Of a DNA stretch of 64,000 nucleotides, positions 18,382 to 26,938 are shown piece after piece (position 1 is the stretch's first letter; every line of letters begins with the position of its first letter). Position numbers and translations under genes: made by a program. The notes under the pieces were generated by a model. It saw nothing but the letters and a program-made list of their open reading frames with translations. It had not been told where the DNA came from and did no database searches. The stretch spans positions 62,001 to 126,000 of the forward strand of contig CANJNI010000001.1 of assembly GCA_947475995.1 (NCBI GenBank), read 5' to 3'. This DNA comes from Beijerinckiaceae bacterium. Lineage in GTDB: Bacteria > Pseudomonadota > Alphaproteobacteria > Rhizobiales > Beijerinckiaceae.

Positions 18382-19392
18382 CTAGCGGAACCTCTCCGTG
18401 AGACGCGCAATGACTCCCTGCAGGGTTTCGCCTTCGGCGCGCGCCGCGAAGGTGAGCGCCATGCGGTGCTTCAGGATCGGTGTCGCCAGCGCCACGACGT
18501 CATCCAGCGAGGGCGAAAGGCGGCCATCCACCAGGGCGCGGGCGCGCGAGGCGAGCATGAGCGACTGCGCAGCGCGCGGACCGGGACCCCAGGCGATGTG
18601 GCGGGTGATGGCGGCGTCGCCTTCGCCCGGACGCGCCGAGCGAACGATATCCAGAATGGCTTCCACGATGCTTTCGCCCACTGGCAGGCGGCGCACGAGA
18701 CGCTGCGTGGTCATCAGATCCTCCGCCGTCATCGCCTGTTTGGCGTGCGAGGCGGATTCGCCGGTCGTCTCGATCAGGATGCGGCGCTCGGCGTCGCGAT
18801 CGGGATAGAGAACGTCGATCTGCATCAGGAAGCGGTCGAGCTGCGCCTCGGGCAGCGGATACGTGCCTTCCTGCTCCAGCGGGTTCTGGGTCGCCAGAAC
18901 ATGGAACGGGCGCGGCAGGTCGTGGCGCTCGCCGGCGACCGTTACGTGATATTCCTGCATGGATTGCAGCAGCGCCGACTGGGTGCGCGGGCTGGCGCGG
19001 TTGATTTCGTCCGCCATCAGCAATTGCGCGAAGATCGGGCCACGCACGAAGCGGAAGGCGCGCGAACGGTCGAGCGCCTCTTCCATGATTTCGGAGCCCA
19101 GAATGTCGGCGGGCATCAGGTCCGGCGTGAACTGCACGCGGCGGGAATCAAGGCCCAGCACGGTGCCGAGCGTCTCGACAAGCTTGGTCTTGGCCAGACC
19201 GGGCACGCCCACCAGAAGACCGTGACCGCCCGCGATGAGGGTGACCAGCGCTTCCTCGACCACCTGTTCCTGGCCGAAAATCACCGTCCGGATGGCTGCG
19301 CGCGCGGCCGCCACCTTCTCCAGCGCGGCCTCCGCACTGCGCATGACCGCTGCTTCGAGCGATGTCGCACTGGTGTCATGGTTGACGCTCAT
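18382..19392 (-). CDS. MoxR family AAA+ ATPase
   Basis: A 336-residue AAA+ chaperone-like ATPase: Walker A GVPGLAKT, Walker B LLMADEINR, the ASPRTQSALLQSMQE sensor region and the C-terminal lid (RLSPSLDDVVALATPILKHR). It starts at ATG 19392, where AGGAGG lies six bases upstream; an in-frame ATG at 19446 has no such site. As the first gene it probably carries the promoter of the four-gene operon. MoxR proteins act with VWA partners to mature or activate target complexes; the target here is unknown. Confidence 0.94.
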   Translation of the reverse strand: MSVNHDTSATSLEAAVMRSAEAALEKVAAARAAIRTVIFGQEQVVEEALVTLIAGGHGLLVGVPGLAKTKLVETLGTVLGLDSRRVQFTPDLMPADILGSEIMEEALDRSRAFRFVRGPIFAQLLMADEINRASPRTQSALLQSMQEYHVTVAGERHDLPRPFHVLATQNPLEQEGTYPLPEAQLDRFLMQIDVLYPDRDAERRILIETTGESASHAKQAMTAEDLMTTQRLVRRLPVGESIVEAILDIVRSARPGEGDAAITRHIAWGPGPRAAQSLMLASRARALVDGRLSPSLDDVVALATPILKHRMALTFAARAEGETLQGVIARLTERFR

Positions 19393-19587
19393 CGAACCTC
19401 CTGGCCTGCCGCACTTCCAACGTCCACAGGACGCCTCCCGACGCATACGGCGAAAAGATGCTAGGCGATCTTTCTCGTCGGCGTCGATGCCTTATTTTGC
19501 AGTTTAGTGGGGCCGGCGGCATTGTCGATCCGGTTCGCTTCACATTTCCGAGGAACATCACACTAACTTCGCAATTGGACCCGGATT

Positions 19588-20205
19588 ATGGTAGAAAAGC
19601 TGCATTCAGGGGGCGCAAGCGCACCATCCGGGCCGGACGAGCTCGGAATGGCGGCGAAACTTGCCGCTGAAGCGGGCAAAATGTCCGGCCTGCCGCCGGT
19701 TCACCTCTGGCACCCGCCCCATTGCGGCGACATCGGCATGAGAATCGCTCGCGACGGGACCTGGTTTCATCAGGGGTCGCCCATCGGCCGCCCGGCGCTG
19801 GTGCGGCTGTTCTCGACCATTCTCCGCAAGGACCCGGACCGGCATGTGCTGGTGACGCCGGTCGAGATGGTGTCGGTGGAGGTCGAGGACGCGCCGTTCA
19901 TCGCGGTCGAAATGCAGGTGGAAACCGGCCCGGCCGGCCGGGTTCTGCGCTTCCGCACCAATGTGGATGACTGGGTCAGCGCCGACGCCGATCACCTGCT
20001 CACCTTTGAGCCGGGCGATGCGGAAGGTCTGAAACCTTATGTGGAGGTGCGCGCCGGACTGCGAGCGCTGGTGAAGCGTGCGCTGTTCTACGATCTTGTC
20101 GAACTCGGCGAGACGCGCGACATCGGCGGCGTCGCCATGTATGGAGTGACATCCGCGGGCTGCTTCTTTCCGATGGCGCCCGCAGCGCAGATCGAGGGAC
20201 TTTGA
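19588..20205 (+). CDS. DUF1285 domain-containing protein
   Basis: A 205-residue protein of the DUF1285 family, recognisable from PPVHLWHPPHCGDIGMRIARDG, GSPIGRPALVRLFSTILRKDPD and the C-terminal GVTSAGCFFPM. The family is widespread in proteobacteria and structurally known, but has no established function. It is the first gene of a coupled trio: its TGA is directly followed by the TTG start of the CoA diphosphatase gene. Confidence 0.92.
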   Translation: MVEKLHSGGASAPSGPDELGMAAKLAAEAGKMSGLPPVHLWHPPHCGDIGMRIARDGTWFHQGSPIGRPALVRLFSTILRKDPDRHVLVTPVEMVSVEVEDAPFIAVEMQVETGPAGRVLRFRTNVDDWVSADADHLLTFEPGDAEGLKPYVEVRAGLRALVKRALFYDLVELGETRDIGGVAMYGVTSAGCFFPMAPAAQIEGL

Positions 20206-20859
20206 TTGAGCGCATCGGCGGATATTTCGCAGCAGGATTTCGGCGCGGAGGCCTTTCGGGCCCGCGCGGAGGCGCGCCTGTTTCGCGAACAGCCGCAGTT
20301 CGATCTCGATTCGGGCAAGTATGGCGGCGACCATGTCCTGTGGGGCCGCCAGATGCCGCTGGACAAACTGGCGCAATCGAAAGGCGCGGCGGTGCTGGTT
20401 CCGATCGTGGCGCATCCGCGCGAAGCGACCATCCTGCTGACGCAGCGCGCCGCCAGCCTGCGCAACCATTCCGGGCAGATCGCCTTTCCGGGCGGGCGCA
20501 TCGATGGCGGCGAAAGCGCCGTGCAGGCTGCGCTGCGCGAAGCCGAGGAAGAAATCGGACTGACGGAACGCCATATCGAGCCCATCGGCCATATGGACTA
20601 TTATTTCACCGGCACCGGCTACCGGATATCGCCGGTCGTGGCCATCGTGAAGCCGCCGTTCGACCTGACGCTCAATCCCGATGAAGTGGATTCGGTCTTC
20701 GAGGTGCCGCTGTCCTTCCTGATGCAGCCCGCCAACCATCAACGCATCAGGCGGAAGGAGGACGGTCGAAGCTTCTACGCCATGCCGTTCGGCGACCGCT
20801 ACATCTGGGGCGCCACGGCGGGCATGTTGCGCGGCCTTTACGAAAGCCTCTACGGATGA
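20206..20859 (+). CDS. CoA diphosphatase (NUDIX)
   Basis: A 217-residue Nudix hydrolase of the CoA-diphosphatase subgroup. The subgroup's UPF0035 signature (LLTQRAASLRNHSGQIAFPGG) runs into a perfect Nudix box (GGRIDGGESAVQAALREAEEEIGL). The reaction is expected to be cleavage of CoA or its oxidised forms to 4'-phosphopantetheine and 3',5'-ADP. The start is TTG, immediately after the previous stop, with GAGGGAC upstream; the first residues (MSASADISQQDFG) suit this. It overlaps the CCA-transferase gene by 4 bp. Confidence 0.92.
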   Translation: MSASADISQQDFGAEAFRARAEARLFREQPQFDLDSGKYGGDHVLWGRQMPLDKLAQSKGAAVLVPIVAHPREATILLTQRAASLRNHSGQIAFPGGRIDGGESAVQAALREAEEEIGLTERHIEPIGHMDYYFTGTGYRISPVVAIVKPPFDLTLNPDEVDSVFEVPLSFLMQPANHQRIRRKEDGRSFYAMPFGDRYIWGATAGMLRGLYESLYG

Positions 20860-22097
20860 GCGGAGCGGCGCGCGTTCTGAACGGCCGACTGACAGGCGCT
20901 GACTTTCTGCAGGACAAGCGCGTGCAGCGCGTGTTTGCAACGCTGGAGAGTCCCGGCGAGGAAACGCGCGTGGTGGGCGGCGCGATCCGCAATGCCTTGA
21001 TGGGCATCGCGGTGCATGAAGTCGATTTCGCCGCGACGTTGCAGCCGACCGATATCATGAAGCGCGCGCAAGCGGCGGGCGTGCGCGCAATCCCCACCGG
21101 CATCGAGCATGGCACGGTGACGTTGCTGGTGGACGGCGCGACCTTCGAGGTGACGACCTTGCGGCATGACGTCGAGACGGATGGTCGATACGCGAAGGTG
21201 CGTTTCGGTCGCAGCTTTGAGGAAGATGCGTTGCGGCGCGACTTCACCATGAATGCACTGTCGGCGGACCGCACCGGCGCGCTGTTCGATTACACGGACG
21301 GCGTTGGCGACATCGGGCGGCGGCACGTGCGTTTTATCGGCGAAGCGCGGCAACGCATTCGCGAGGACTATCTGCGCATCCTGCGCTTCTTCCGCTTCCA
21401 TGCCGCCTATGGCGAAGGGGCGATGAACCGCGAGGCGTTCGAAGCGGCGATCAGCGAACATGCAGGCATCGAGCGGTTGTCGCGCGAGCGGGTGCGGTCC
21501 GAACTGCTGAAACTGCTTGCCGCGAAACGGTGCGCGGATGTCATCGGCGATGTGGCGGGCGCCGGGATACTGGGGCCGATCCTCGCCGGGGTAGCGCATC
21601 CGGGGCGGCTGGCGAATCTGGTGCGCAGCGGAAGCGATGCGGGCGATCCGGTCCTGCGGCTTGCGGCGCTTGGCCTGCTGATTGAGGAAGATGCCGATCG
21701 CCTGCTCGATCATCTGCGGCTGTCGAATGCCGAGCGGGACCGGCTGGCTGCAGCCGCGCGGGCGTTGGCGAAGCTGCACGCGCCAGACAGTCTCGATGAA
21801 AAGGCGCTCCGGGCGCTACTCTATCGCCACGGACGGCAGGCCTTGCTTGATGCGTTGCGGCTCGCCTCGGCCAGCGATGACAGAGATCGAAGCGCGGCGC
21901 TGGCCTTCGTACAGGCAGAACCGCTCCGCAAGCTTCCTCTTGGAGGGGCCGACCTGATCAGGCGCGGAATGGTGCCCGGCCCGGCGCTGGGCGCGGCGCT
22001 GGCAGAGATCGAGCAGCGCTGGGTGGAGGCGGATTTTCCGGCCGACGGGGCGACGCTGGAGGCGTTGGTGGCCAGTACCTTGGCGACCCGCACCTAA
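20856..22097 (+). CDS. cca: CCA tRNA nucleotidyltransferase / polyA polymerase family
   Basis: A 413-residue class II nucleotidyltransferase that adds or repairs the CCA end of tRNAs. The catalytic head is VVGGAIRNALMGIAVHEVDFA, with E-x-D at the metal site, which the superfamily's [DE]-h-[DE] pattern allows. The RRDFTMNAL flexible-loop motif, the RIREDYLRILRFFRFHA neck and the RLSRERVRSELLKLLAA body all follow. A terminal transferase role rather than polyA polymerase is likely but not proven. It is coupled to the CoA diphosphatase by an ATGA overlap, an arrangement common in Hyphomicrobiales. Confidence 0.93.
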   Translation: MSGAARVLNGRLTGADFLQDKRVQRVFATLESPGEETRVVGGAIRNALMGIAVHEVDFAATLQPTDIMKRAQAAGVRAIPTGIEHGTVTLLVDGATFEVTTLRHDVETDGRYAKVRFGRSFEEDALRRDFTMNALSADRTGALFDYTDGVGDIGRRHVRFIGEARQRIREDYLRILRFFRFHAAYGEGAMNREAFEAAISEHAGIERLSRERVRSELLKLLAAKRCADVIGDVAGAGILGPILAGVAHPGRLANLVRSGSDAGDPVLRLAALGLLIEEDADRLLDHLRLSNAERDRLAAAARALAKLHAPDSLDEKALRALLYRHGRQALLDALRLASASDDRDRSAALAFVQAEPLRKLPLGGADLIRRGMVPGPALGAALAEIEQRWVEADFPADGATLEALVASTLATRT

Positions 22098-22111
22098 CTT
22101 TCGGCGTACCT

Positions 22112-22186
22112 CTGGATTGCTTCGTCGCTGCGCTCCTCGCAATGACCATGAAGGTTCGTCATCGCGGATGCAGCGAAGCGATGCGG
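22112..22186. repeat. Possible interspersed palindromic repeat
   Basis: The stretch ATTGCTTCGTCGCTGCGC...CTCGCAAT together with the later CAGCGAAGCG forms an imperfect nested inverted repeat. Its wording (gctgcgctcctcgcaatgac) resembles repeats dispersed in Bradyrhizobiaceae genomes. Copy number cannot be judged from one window. Confidence 0.4.
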
Positions 22187-22281
22187 AAACACCGCTGACC
22201 TGGGCGGCGCCGCCGCCGCGGGACGGACTCAACTTTTCAGTCCGGGCGCGTTAAAGTCTGGTCGAACGTCCGGAGTTGCGT

Positions 22282-22545
22282 ATGGACAGTCGGGATCAAC
22301 GGCCGCGCGATGTTGCGCACAGACTGAGCGAGCGGAGCCGTCAACAGACGCGGGCGCGCGCGCAGGAAGCGAGCGCCTGGCGTCGCGAGACGTTCCGGCT
22401 GCCTAGGCTCGAAGCGCGGGCCAAGGCGCGGGAATGGTTCGAGCGCTTCCCCAAGGCCGCCTACATGACGGAAATCGAGTTCTGGCAGGAATTGCCGGGG
22501 GACGAGATCGAATTCACCATCCGGCGCCTGCCGACAGCCGATTAA
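22282..22545 (+). CDS. Small conserved hypothetical protein
   Basis: An 87-residue, highly charged protein rich in Arg and Gln in its first half (LSERSRQQTRARAQEASAWRR) with a compact second half (AREWFERFPKAAYMTEIEFW). GGAG lies six bases before the ATG at 22282. I believe similar proteins occur in other Hyphomicrobiales, but I know no function. Its stop overlaps the stop of the convergent SDR gene. Confidence 0.75.
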   Translation: MDSRDQRPRDVAHRLSERSRQQTRARAQEASAWRRETFRLPRLEARAKAREWFERFPKAAYMTEIEFWQELPGDEIEFTIRRLPTAD

Positions 22546-23318
22546 TCAACGATATCGGGCGTGCGCCAGCCGATGTGCTGGCCGCCGTCGACGGCGATCA
22601 TCTGCCCGGTGACGCTTCGGGCCTGCGCCAGCCAGGCGACCGCGTCGGCGATCTCCTCCGGCGACACGGAACGAGCGAGCGGAATGCCCGACACTTCCTG
22701 CGCAAAGGCAGCCTCCCCCTGCGGACCGTTCGGCAGGACCGGCCCCGGCCCGACCCCGTTCACCCGTATGCGGGGCGCGAAGCTCTGCGCCATGGTTTGC
22801 GTGGCGGTCCAAAGCGCGGCCTTGCTCAATGTGTAGGAATAGAACTGCGGATTGAGCCGCCAGACGCGCTGATCCAGCAGGTTGATGATGCAACCGGGCT
22901 TTCCTTCGGGAAGCGCGGCGGCGAAATCCGACGCCAGTTGCGCCGGGGCGCGCAGGTTCACGGCCATCATCCGGTCGAAAAAGGCCGGATCGAATGCGTC
23001 CGCCCTGTCGGCTTCGAACAGCGAGGCATTGTTGACCAGCAGCGTGGGCTCACCCAGGGCCGCGATTACGGACGGCAACAGCCCGGATGCCTCCCCGGCC
23101 ACCGCCAGATCGGCCGTCACGACCTGCGCTTCGCCTCCGGCAGACCGAATCTCCGCCGCCACATTTTCTGCGTCGTCCCGCGAGCGGGCGCTGGCATGAA
23201 GCGCCAGCCGGTAACCATCGGCAGCAAGCCGCAGCGCAATCGCCCGGCCGATGCGCCGGGCCGCGCCCGTCACCAGAGCGATGTCGCCGGGCTTCCGCGC
23301 AGATGAATCAGACGTCAC
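22542..23318 (-). CDS. SDR oxidoreductase, pteridine-reductase-like
   Basis: A short-chain dehydrogenase of about 258 residues with the NADP-binding TGAARRIGRA, the NNAS motif and the YSYTLSK catalytic Tyr-x3-Lys. The usual catalytic serine is replaced by Asp (NLLDQ), exactly 13 residues before the Tyr, as in PTR1-type pteridine reductases (Asp181/Tyr194/Lys198); this hints at dihydrobiopterin or dihydrofolate/monapterin reduction as in FolM. AGGAGA lies six bases before GTG 23318, which I take as the start; ATG 23342 is also in frame. Confidence 0.87.
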   Translation of the reverse strand: MTSDSSARKPGDIALVTGAARRIGRAIALRLAADGYRLALHASARSRDDAENVAAEIRSAGGEAQVVTADLAVAGEASGLLPSVIAALGEPTLLVNNASLFEADRADAFDPAFFDRMMAVNLRAPAQLASDFAAALPEGKPGCIINLLDQRVWRLNPQFYSYTLSKAALWTATQTMAQSFAPRIRVNGVGPGPVLPNGPQGEAAFAQEVSGIPLARSVSPEEIADAVAWLAQARSVTGQMIAVDGGQHIGWRTPDIVD

Positions 23319-23646
23319 CACATGTCTCCTGTCGCCCTCCACACTAGCCCCATGTTACGTCAGGGCGAAGCAAGGGGATGTGATCGGGCATCAACGCCCA
23401 ATTCGGGATCATGATTTGCGTATATCTTTCAATTCATAAATTATTCACCACGATCTTCACTGATCTTTTTTAATTCATGAACATGGAAATGCAGCTACCG
23501 GGCTTATAAACCAAATGTAAACTACGTTCTAAATTGGCTGTCAGAGCGATTTTACACTAACCAATTCGAACAAATTTACCCTCTATATTTCCGTCATGTT
23601 CACCACGACGGACGCCTTGCGTCCGGGAACGACGCGGAAAGAGACC
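23319..23646. other. AT-rich intergenic region before the porin gene
   Basis: About 330 bases without a gene. From about 23400 to 23600 it is strikingly AT-rich compared with the rest of the window, with two AATTCAT and two GATCTT copies (CGATCTTCACTGATCTTTTTT). Several TATA-like hexamers occur (for example in GCTTATAAACC and CTCTATATTTCC), but no single -35/-10 pair stands out. A small hairpin CGGACGC-CTT-GCGTCCG (23609-23625) lies in the probable leader just ahead of the porin ribosome-binding site. Confidence 0.6.
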
Positions 23647-24342
23647 ATGCGGAAGATTTTTGGAGCCGGCCTGATCCTGTCAGCCATCTCGGCGGCCCCC
23701 GCTCTTGCGGCCGATCTGGGTTCGCGCTCGTCCTATACCCCGCCGGCGAATGACTTCTACTCGCCCACTCCGGCCTCCACATGGACGGGATTCTATATCG
23801 GCGCGCTCGGCGGCTATGGCGGCGGGCGCTTCAACCGCGGTCAGGGCGGCCTGTTCGGCCAGACCTCGGGCGGTCTGTTCGGCCTGACGGGCGGCTTCCA
23901 GTTTCAGTCCGGCCAGTTCGTCGGTGGCATCGAGGCCGACCATATCTGGGCCAATATCAGCAACTTCCGGTCGCAGCCCGGCATCGTGATGTCGAATGCG
24001 CGGGTCGAGAACCTGTTCACCGCGCGCGTGCGGGCAGGCTATGCCTTCGACCGGCTGCTGGCCTTCGCGACCGTCGGCATCGCGGGCGGCAGCATCAAGA
24101 CTTCGCTTTACGACGCCACCCTGCCGGTCCCGGCGGGCGGCCCGCTCTATACCGACCATCGCTGGCGCAACGGCTGGGCGGCGGGCCTCGGGCTCGAATA
24201 CGCCATCACCAACAATGTCTCCGCCAAGGGGGAATATCTCTACGTGAACCTGCGCTCGCGCAGCATGTTCACCGGGGCCTATGCGACCCAGACCGGCATG
24301 GACATCTCGATGCTCCGCATGGGCCTCAATTACCGCTTCTGA
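23647..24342 (+). CDS. Outer-membrane beta-barrel protein (Omp25/31-like)
   Basis: A 231-residue porin-family protein typical of Hyphomicrobiales. The signal peptide is MRKIFGAGLILSAISAAPAL with cleavage after LAA. The sequence then has the family opening (WTGFYIGALGGYGGG), alternating amphipathic strands, and the C-terminal LRMGLNYRF, which ends in the phenylalanine needed for outer-membrane assembly. ATG 23647 (GAAAGAGACC upstream) fits the signal peptide, while an earlier in-frame ATG at 23596 does not. The long AT-rich leader suggests strong or regulated expression. Confidence 0.92.
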   Translation: MRKIFGAGLILSAISAAPALAADLGSRSSYTPPANDFYSPTPASTWTGFYIGALGGYGGGRFNRGQGGLFGQTSGGLFGLTGGFQFQSGQFVGGIEADHIWANISNFRSQPGIVMSNARVENLFTARVRAGYAFDRLLAFATVGIAGGSIKTSLYDATLPVPAGGPLYTDHRWRNGWAAGLGLEYAITNNVSAKGEYLYVNLRSRSMFTGAYATQTGMDISMLRMGLNYRF

Positions 24343-24434
24343 CAGGCGCGGCGTTCTGTCCCTTGGTTCCTATGGACACAGCCCGACCCTTCATGCGAGT
24401 TGACCGCCCAAACTGAACCGAAACGGGCGGGCAC

Positions 24435-25682
24435 ATGAGTATCCTGATTGCGGGCGGCGGCATCGGCGGCCTGATCACGGCGCTGGAGCTTCACCAGAAG
24501 GGCTTCGACGTCAGGGTTTTCGAGGCCGTCGATGAAATCAGGCCGCTGGGCGTGGGCATCAATGTGCTCCCCCATGCGGTGCGGGTGCTGGCCGCCCATG
24601 ATCTGCTCGGCAAGCTGGCCGATACGGCGATCACCACTGGCGAACTGGCCTATTTCAACCGCCACGGGCAGGAAATCTGGAAAGAGCCGCGCGGCGTTGG
24701 GGCGGGCTACAATTTCCCGCAATTCTCGATCCATCGCGGCGACCTGCAGATGATCCTTCTGCACGAAGCCGAGCGGATTCTCGGCAAGGACCGCATCCGC
24801 AAGGGCCGAAAGCTGATCCGCTTCGAGGAGACCGCGACCGGACGGGCGCGCGCCTTCTTCACCGATCCGCGCGGCGAAAACCCCGAAACGATTGAAGCCG
24901 ACCTGCTGATCGCCGCAGATGGCATCCATTCCGTCGCCCGCGCCCAGATGTACCCCAATGAAGGTCCGCCGATCTGGAACGGCCGCGTGTTGTGGCGTGC
25001 GGTGAGCAAGAACCAGAAGCCCTACCTGAGCGGCCGCACGATGATCATGGCGGGCCATCAGGACCAGAAATTCGTCTGCTATCCGATCTCGCGCGAGGCA
25101 GAAAAGCGCGGCGTCTCCGACATCAACTGGATCGCCGAACTCTCCTTCGATCCGTCGAAAGGCTGGCGGCGCGAGGATTACAATCGCGCCGGCGTGCTGG
25201 CGGATTTCGCGCCGCGCTTCGCATCCTGGAAGTTCGACTGGCTCGACGTTCCCGGGCTCATCGAATCCAGCGAGCAGATCTGGGAATATCCGCTGGTCGA
25301 CCGCAATCCGGTGGATCGCTGGACCTTCGGGCCTGTGACGCTCCTCGGCGACTCCGCCCACCCTATGTATCCGATCGGCTCGAACGGCGCCTCGCAGGGC
25401 ATTCTTGACGCCGAGTGTCTGGCCAACAGCATCGAGAAACATGGCGAGACCCATGCGGCGCTGGCGGCCTACGAGGCCGAACGCCGTCCGCCGACATCGG
25501 CCATCGTCCTGGCAAACCGCCAGAATGGCCCCGAGCAGGTCATGCAGATGGCCGAAGAACGCGCGCCGGACGGTTTTCGCCATGTGGAAGACGTCATCAG
25601 CCGGCAGGAGCTGGAAGATATCGCCAATCGCTACAAGCAGTTGGCGGGCTTCACCAAGCAGCACGTGAACAAGGTCGCCTGA
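24435..25682 (+). CDS. FAD-dependent monooxygenase (PHBH/salicylate-hydroxylase type)
   Basis: A 415-residue group A flavoprotein monooxygenase. The FAD-binding GAGxxG-type loop is at the N-terminus (LIAGGGIGGLITALEL), the DG motif is ADLLIAADGIHSVARAQ at about residues 155-171, and the GD motif is TLLGDSAHPMYPIGSNGASQGILDA at about 302-326. The substrate is probably a hydroxylated or heterocyclic aromatic compound; no neighbouring pathway gene helps. It has its own ATG with no close upstream gene partner. Confidence 0.9.
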   Translation: MSILIAGGGIGGLITALELHQKGFDVRVFEAVDEIRPLGVGINVLPHAVRVLAAHDLLGKLADTAITTGELAYFNRHGQEIWKEPRGVGAGYNFPQFSIHRGDLQMILLHEAERILGKDRIRKGRKLIRFEETATGRARAFFTDPRGENPETIEADLLIAADGIHSVARAQMYPNEGPPIWNGRVLWRAVSKNQKPYLSGRTMIMAGHQDQKFVCYPISREAEKRGVSDINWIAELSFDPSKGWRREDYNRAGVLADFAPRFASWKFDWLDVPGLIESSEQIWEYPLVDRNPVDRWTFGPVTLLGDSAHPMYPIGSNGASQGILDAECLANSIEKHGETHAALAAYEAERRPPTSAIVLANRQNGPEQVMQMAEERAPDGFRHVEDVISRQELEDIANRYKQLAGFTKQHVNKVA

Positions 25683-25717
25683 AACAGCCTGGCGCCGGCG
25701 CTCCCGCCGGCCCGAAT

Positions 25718-25736
25718 GGTAAATAAAAACTTTACC
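25718..25736 (+). terminator. Weak hairpin after the monooxygenase gene
   Basis: GGTAAA-TAAAAAC-TTTACC, six pairs with a seven-base loop, preceded by a GC-rich CCGGCG/CGCCGG hairpin at 25695-25710. Without a T-run it is only a possible terminator. Confidence 0.4.
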
Positions 25737-25811
25737 AGAACCCTTTCTGGCCCTCCGGTGAGCCGCTAGATAAGAGCGCACGCTGTTTTCAGGCGGTGGC
25801 AGGAGGGTTTC

Positions 25812-26261
25812 ATGGGTTTCTTCAGTTTTGCAAAATCAGTTGGAGCGAAGATTTTCGGGTCGAGCGAGGCGCAGGCGGCGCCTGCGCCTGAACTCAAGAA
25901 GGAAGCCGAGAAGCACGGTCTCGATGTCGCGGGCGTCGAGGTGAAGGTCGAAGGCGACAAGATCGTGCTTTCGGGCAACACCAAGTCCACCGAGGAAGCC
26001 GAGAAGATCATTCTGGCGCTCGGCAACTCGATCGGCGTCGCGCAGGTGGAAAGCAACCTTATCGTCGCCAAGGAGGTGAAGCCGTCCGTCTTCTACGAAG
26101 TGAAGAAGGGCGACAATCTCTGGAAGATCGCCGAGCATCATTACGGCAAGGGCCAGGGCGCGAAGAACGACATCATCTTCAACGCCAACAAGCCGATGCT
26201 GAGCCATCCGGACAAGATTTATCCGGGTCAGGTGTTGCGGATTCCTCCGCTCGAAGGCTGA
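25812..26261 (+). CDS. kbp: BON-LysM protein (Kbp/YgaU-like)
   Basis: A 149-residue protein with the same length and domain order as E. coli Kbp (YgaU): an amphipathic N-terminus (MGFFSFAKSVGAKIFG), a BON domain (about residues 37-87, VEVKVEGDKIVLSGNT) and a LysM domain (about 94-146, VFYEVKKGDNLWKIAEHHYG) ending NKPMLSHPDKIYPGQVLRIP, which is nearly the E. coli wording. Kbp is a cytoplasmic potassium-binding protein; that role here is inferred from similarity. AGGAGG lies about seven bases before the ATG, and a strong terminator follows. Confidence 0.9.
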   Translation: MGFFSFAKSVGAKIFGSSEAQAAPAPELKKEAEKHGLDVAGVEVKVEGDKIVLSGNTKSTEEAEKIILALGNSIGVAQVESNLIVAKEVKPSVFYEVKKGDNLWKIAEHHYGKGQGAKNDIIFNANKPMLSHPDKIYPGQVLRIPPLEG

Positions 26262-26273
26262 ACGGATTTTCGG

Positions 26274-26303
26274 AAGGCGCGGAGCGATCCGCGCCTTTTT
26301 TTT
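26274..26303 (+). terminator. Rho-independent terminator of the Kbp-like gene
   Basis: AAGGCGCGGA, loop GCGA, TCCGCGCCTT running into eight T residues. A classical intrinsic terminator 12 bases after the stop. Confidence 0.95.
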
Positions 26304-26338
26304 CAAAACCGATTTCAGGACATGCATTCGAAAAGACA

Positions 26339-26860
26339 ATGCGACATTTTGCGATTTTAGTTCTGGCGCTCGCCATGGCTGCGGGCCCGGCCGCCGAGGC
26401 GGCGCAAGTCGTGGCGCTGGGCGCAAGCAATACGGAAGGCAAGGGACGCGGGCGCGCGCCCGACGGAGTACCCAGATCGCAAGCCTATCCGGCGCAACTC
26501 GAACGGATGCTCAATCAGCAGGGCTGCCGGGTGAAAGTCCTCAACGCCGGCAAGGCGGGCGATACGACGCGCGGCATGGCGGCCCGGGTCAAGGGCGTTC
26601 TGGCAAAGGACACGAAGGTCGTCGTGTTTCAGCCCGGCGGCAATGATGCCCGGCGCGGCGATGCGGCCGATTCAGCCGCGAATGTCGCGTTCATCGAAAG
26701 AACCGTCGCGGCGCATGGCGCCACGCTCGTCACCATGGGCGCGCTCGGCCGCATGGCGCGCCAATATCAACTGCCGGACGGACAGCACTACAGCGTGGAA
26801 GGCCACGCGATCTTCGCGCAGTCGGTTCTGTCGCAGGTGAAGTCCGCGCTGGGTTGCTGA
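26339..26860 (+). CDS. SGNH/GDSL-type esterase
   Basis: A 173-residue exported hydrolase. A signal peptide (about residues 1-22, ILVLALAMAAGPAAEAA) precedes the SGNH blocks: GASN with Ser30 as nucleophile, NAGKAGDTTRG (block II), PGGND (block III) and DGQHYSVEGH with the catalytic Asp and His (block V). GASN instead of GDSL is common in this arylesterase subgroup. A periplasmic arylesterase or lysophospholipase-like activity is expected. It starts 36 bases after the Kbp terminator. Confidence 0.88.
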   Translation: MRHFAILVLALAMAAGPAAEAAQVVALGASNTEGKGRGRAPDGVPRSQAYPAQLERMLNQQGCRVKVLNAGKAGDTTRGMAARVKGVLAKDTKVVVFQPGGNDARRGDAADSAANVAFIERTVAAHGATLVTMGALGRMARQYQLPDGQHYSVEGHAIFAQSVLSQVKSALGC

Positions 26861-26938
26861 CCGACAGGATATCCGGTCAAGGCGAAGCCTGCGCCACCCC
26901 GGGTTCGCGCCTTGCGCCCCCGGGATGGCATGGGGTTT

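Noticed and set aside
20902-21060. Loss of the catalytic aspartate in the CCA enzyme (E-x-D instead of D-x-D)
   Set aside because: The nucleotidyltransferase superfamily allows Glu at this position, so it is not evidence of inactivity.
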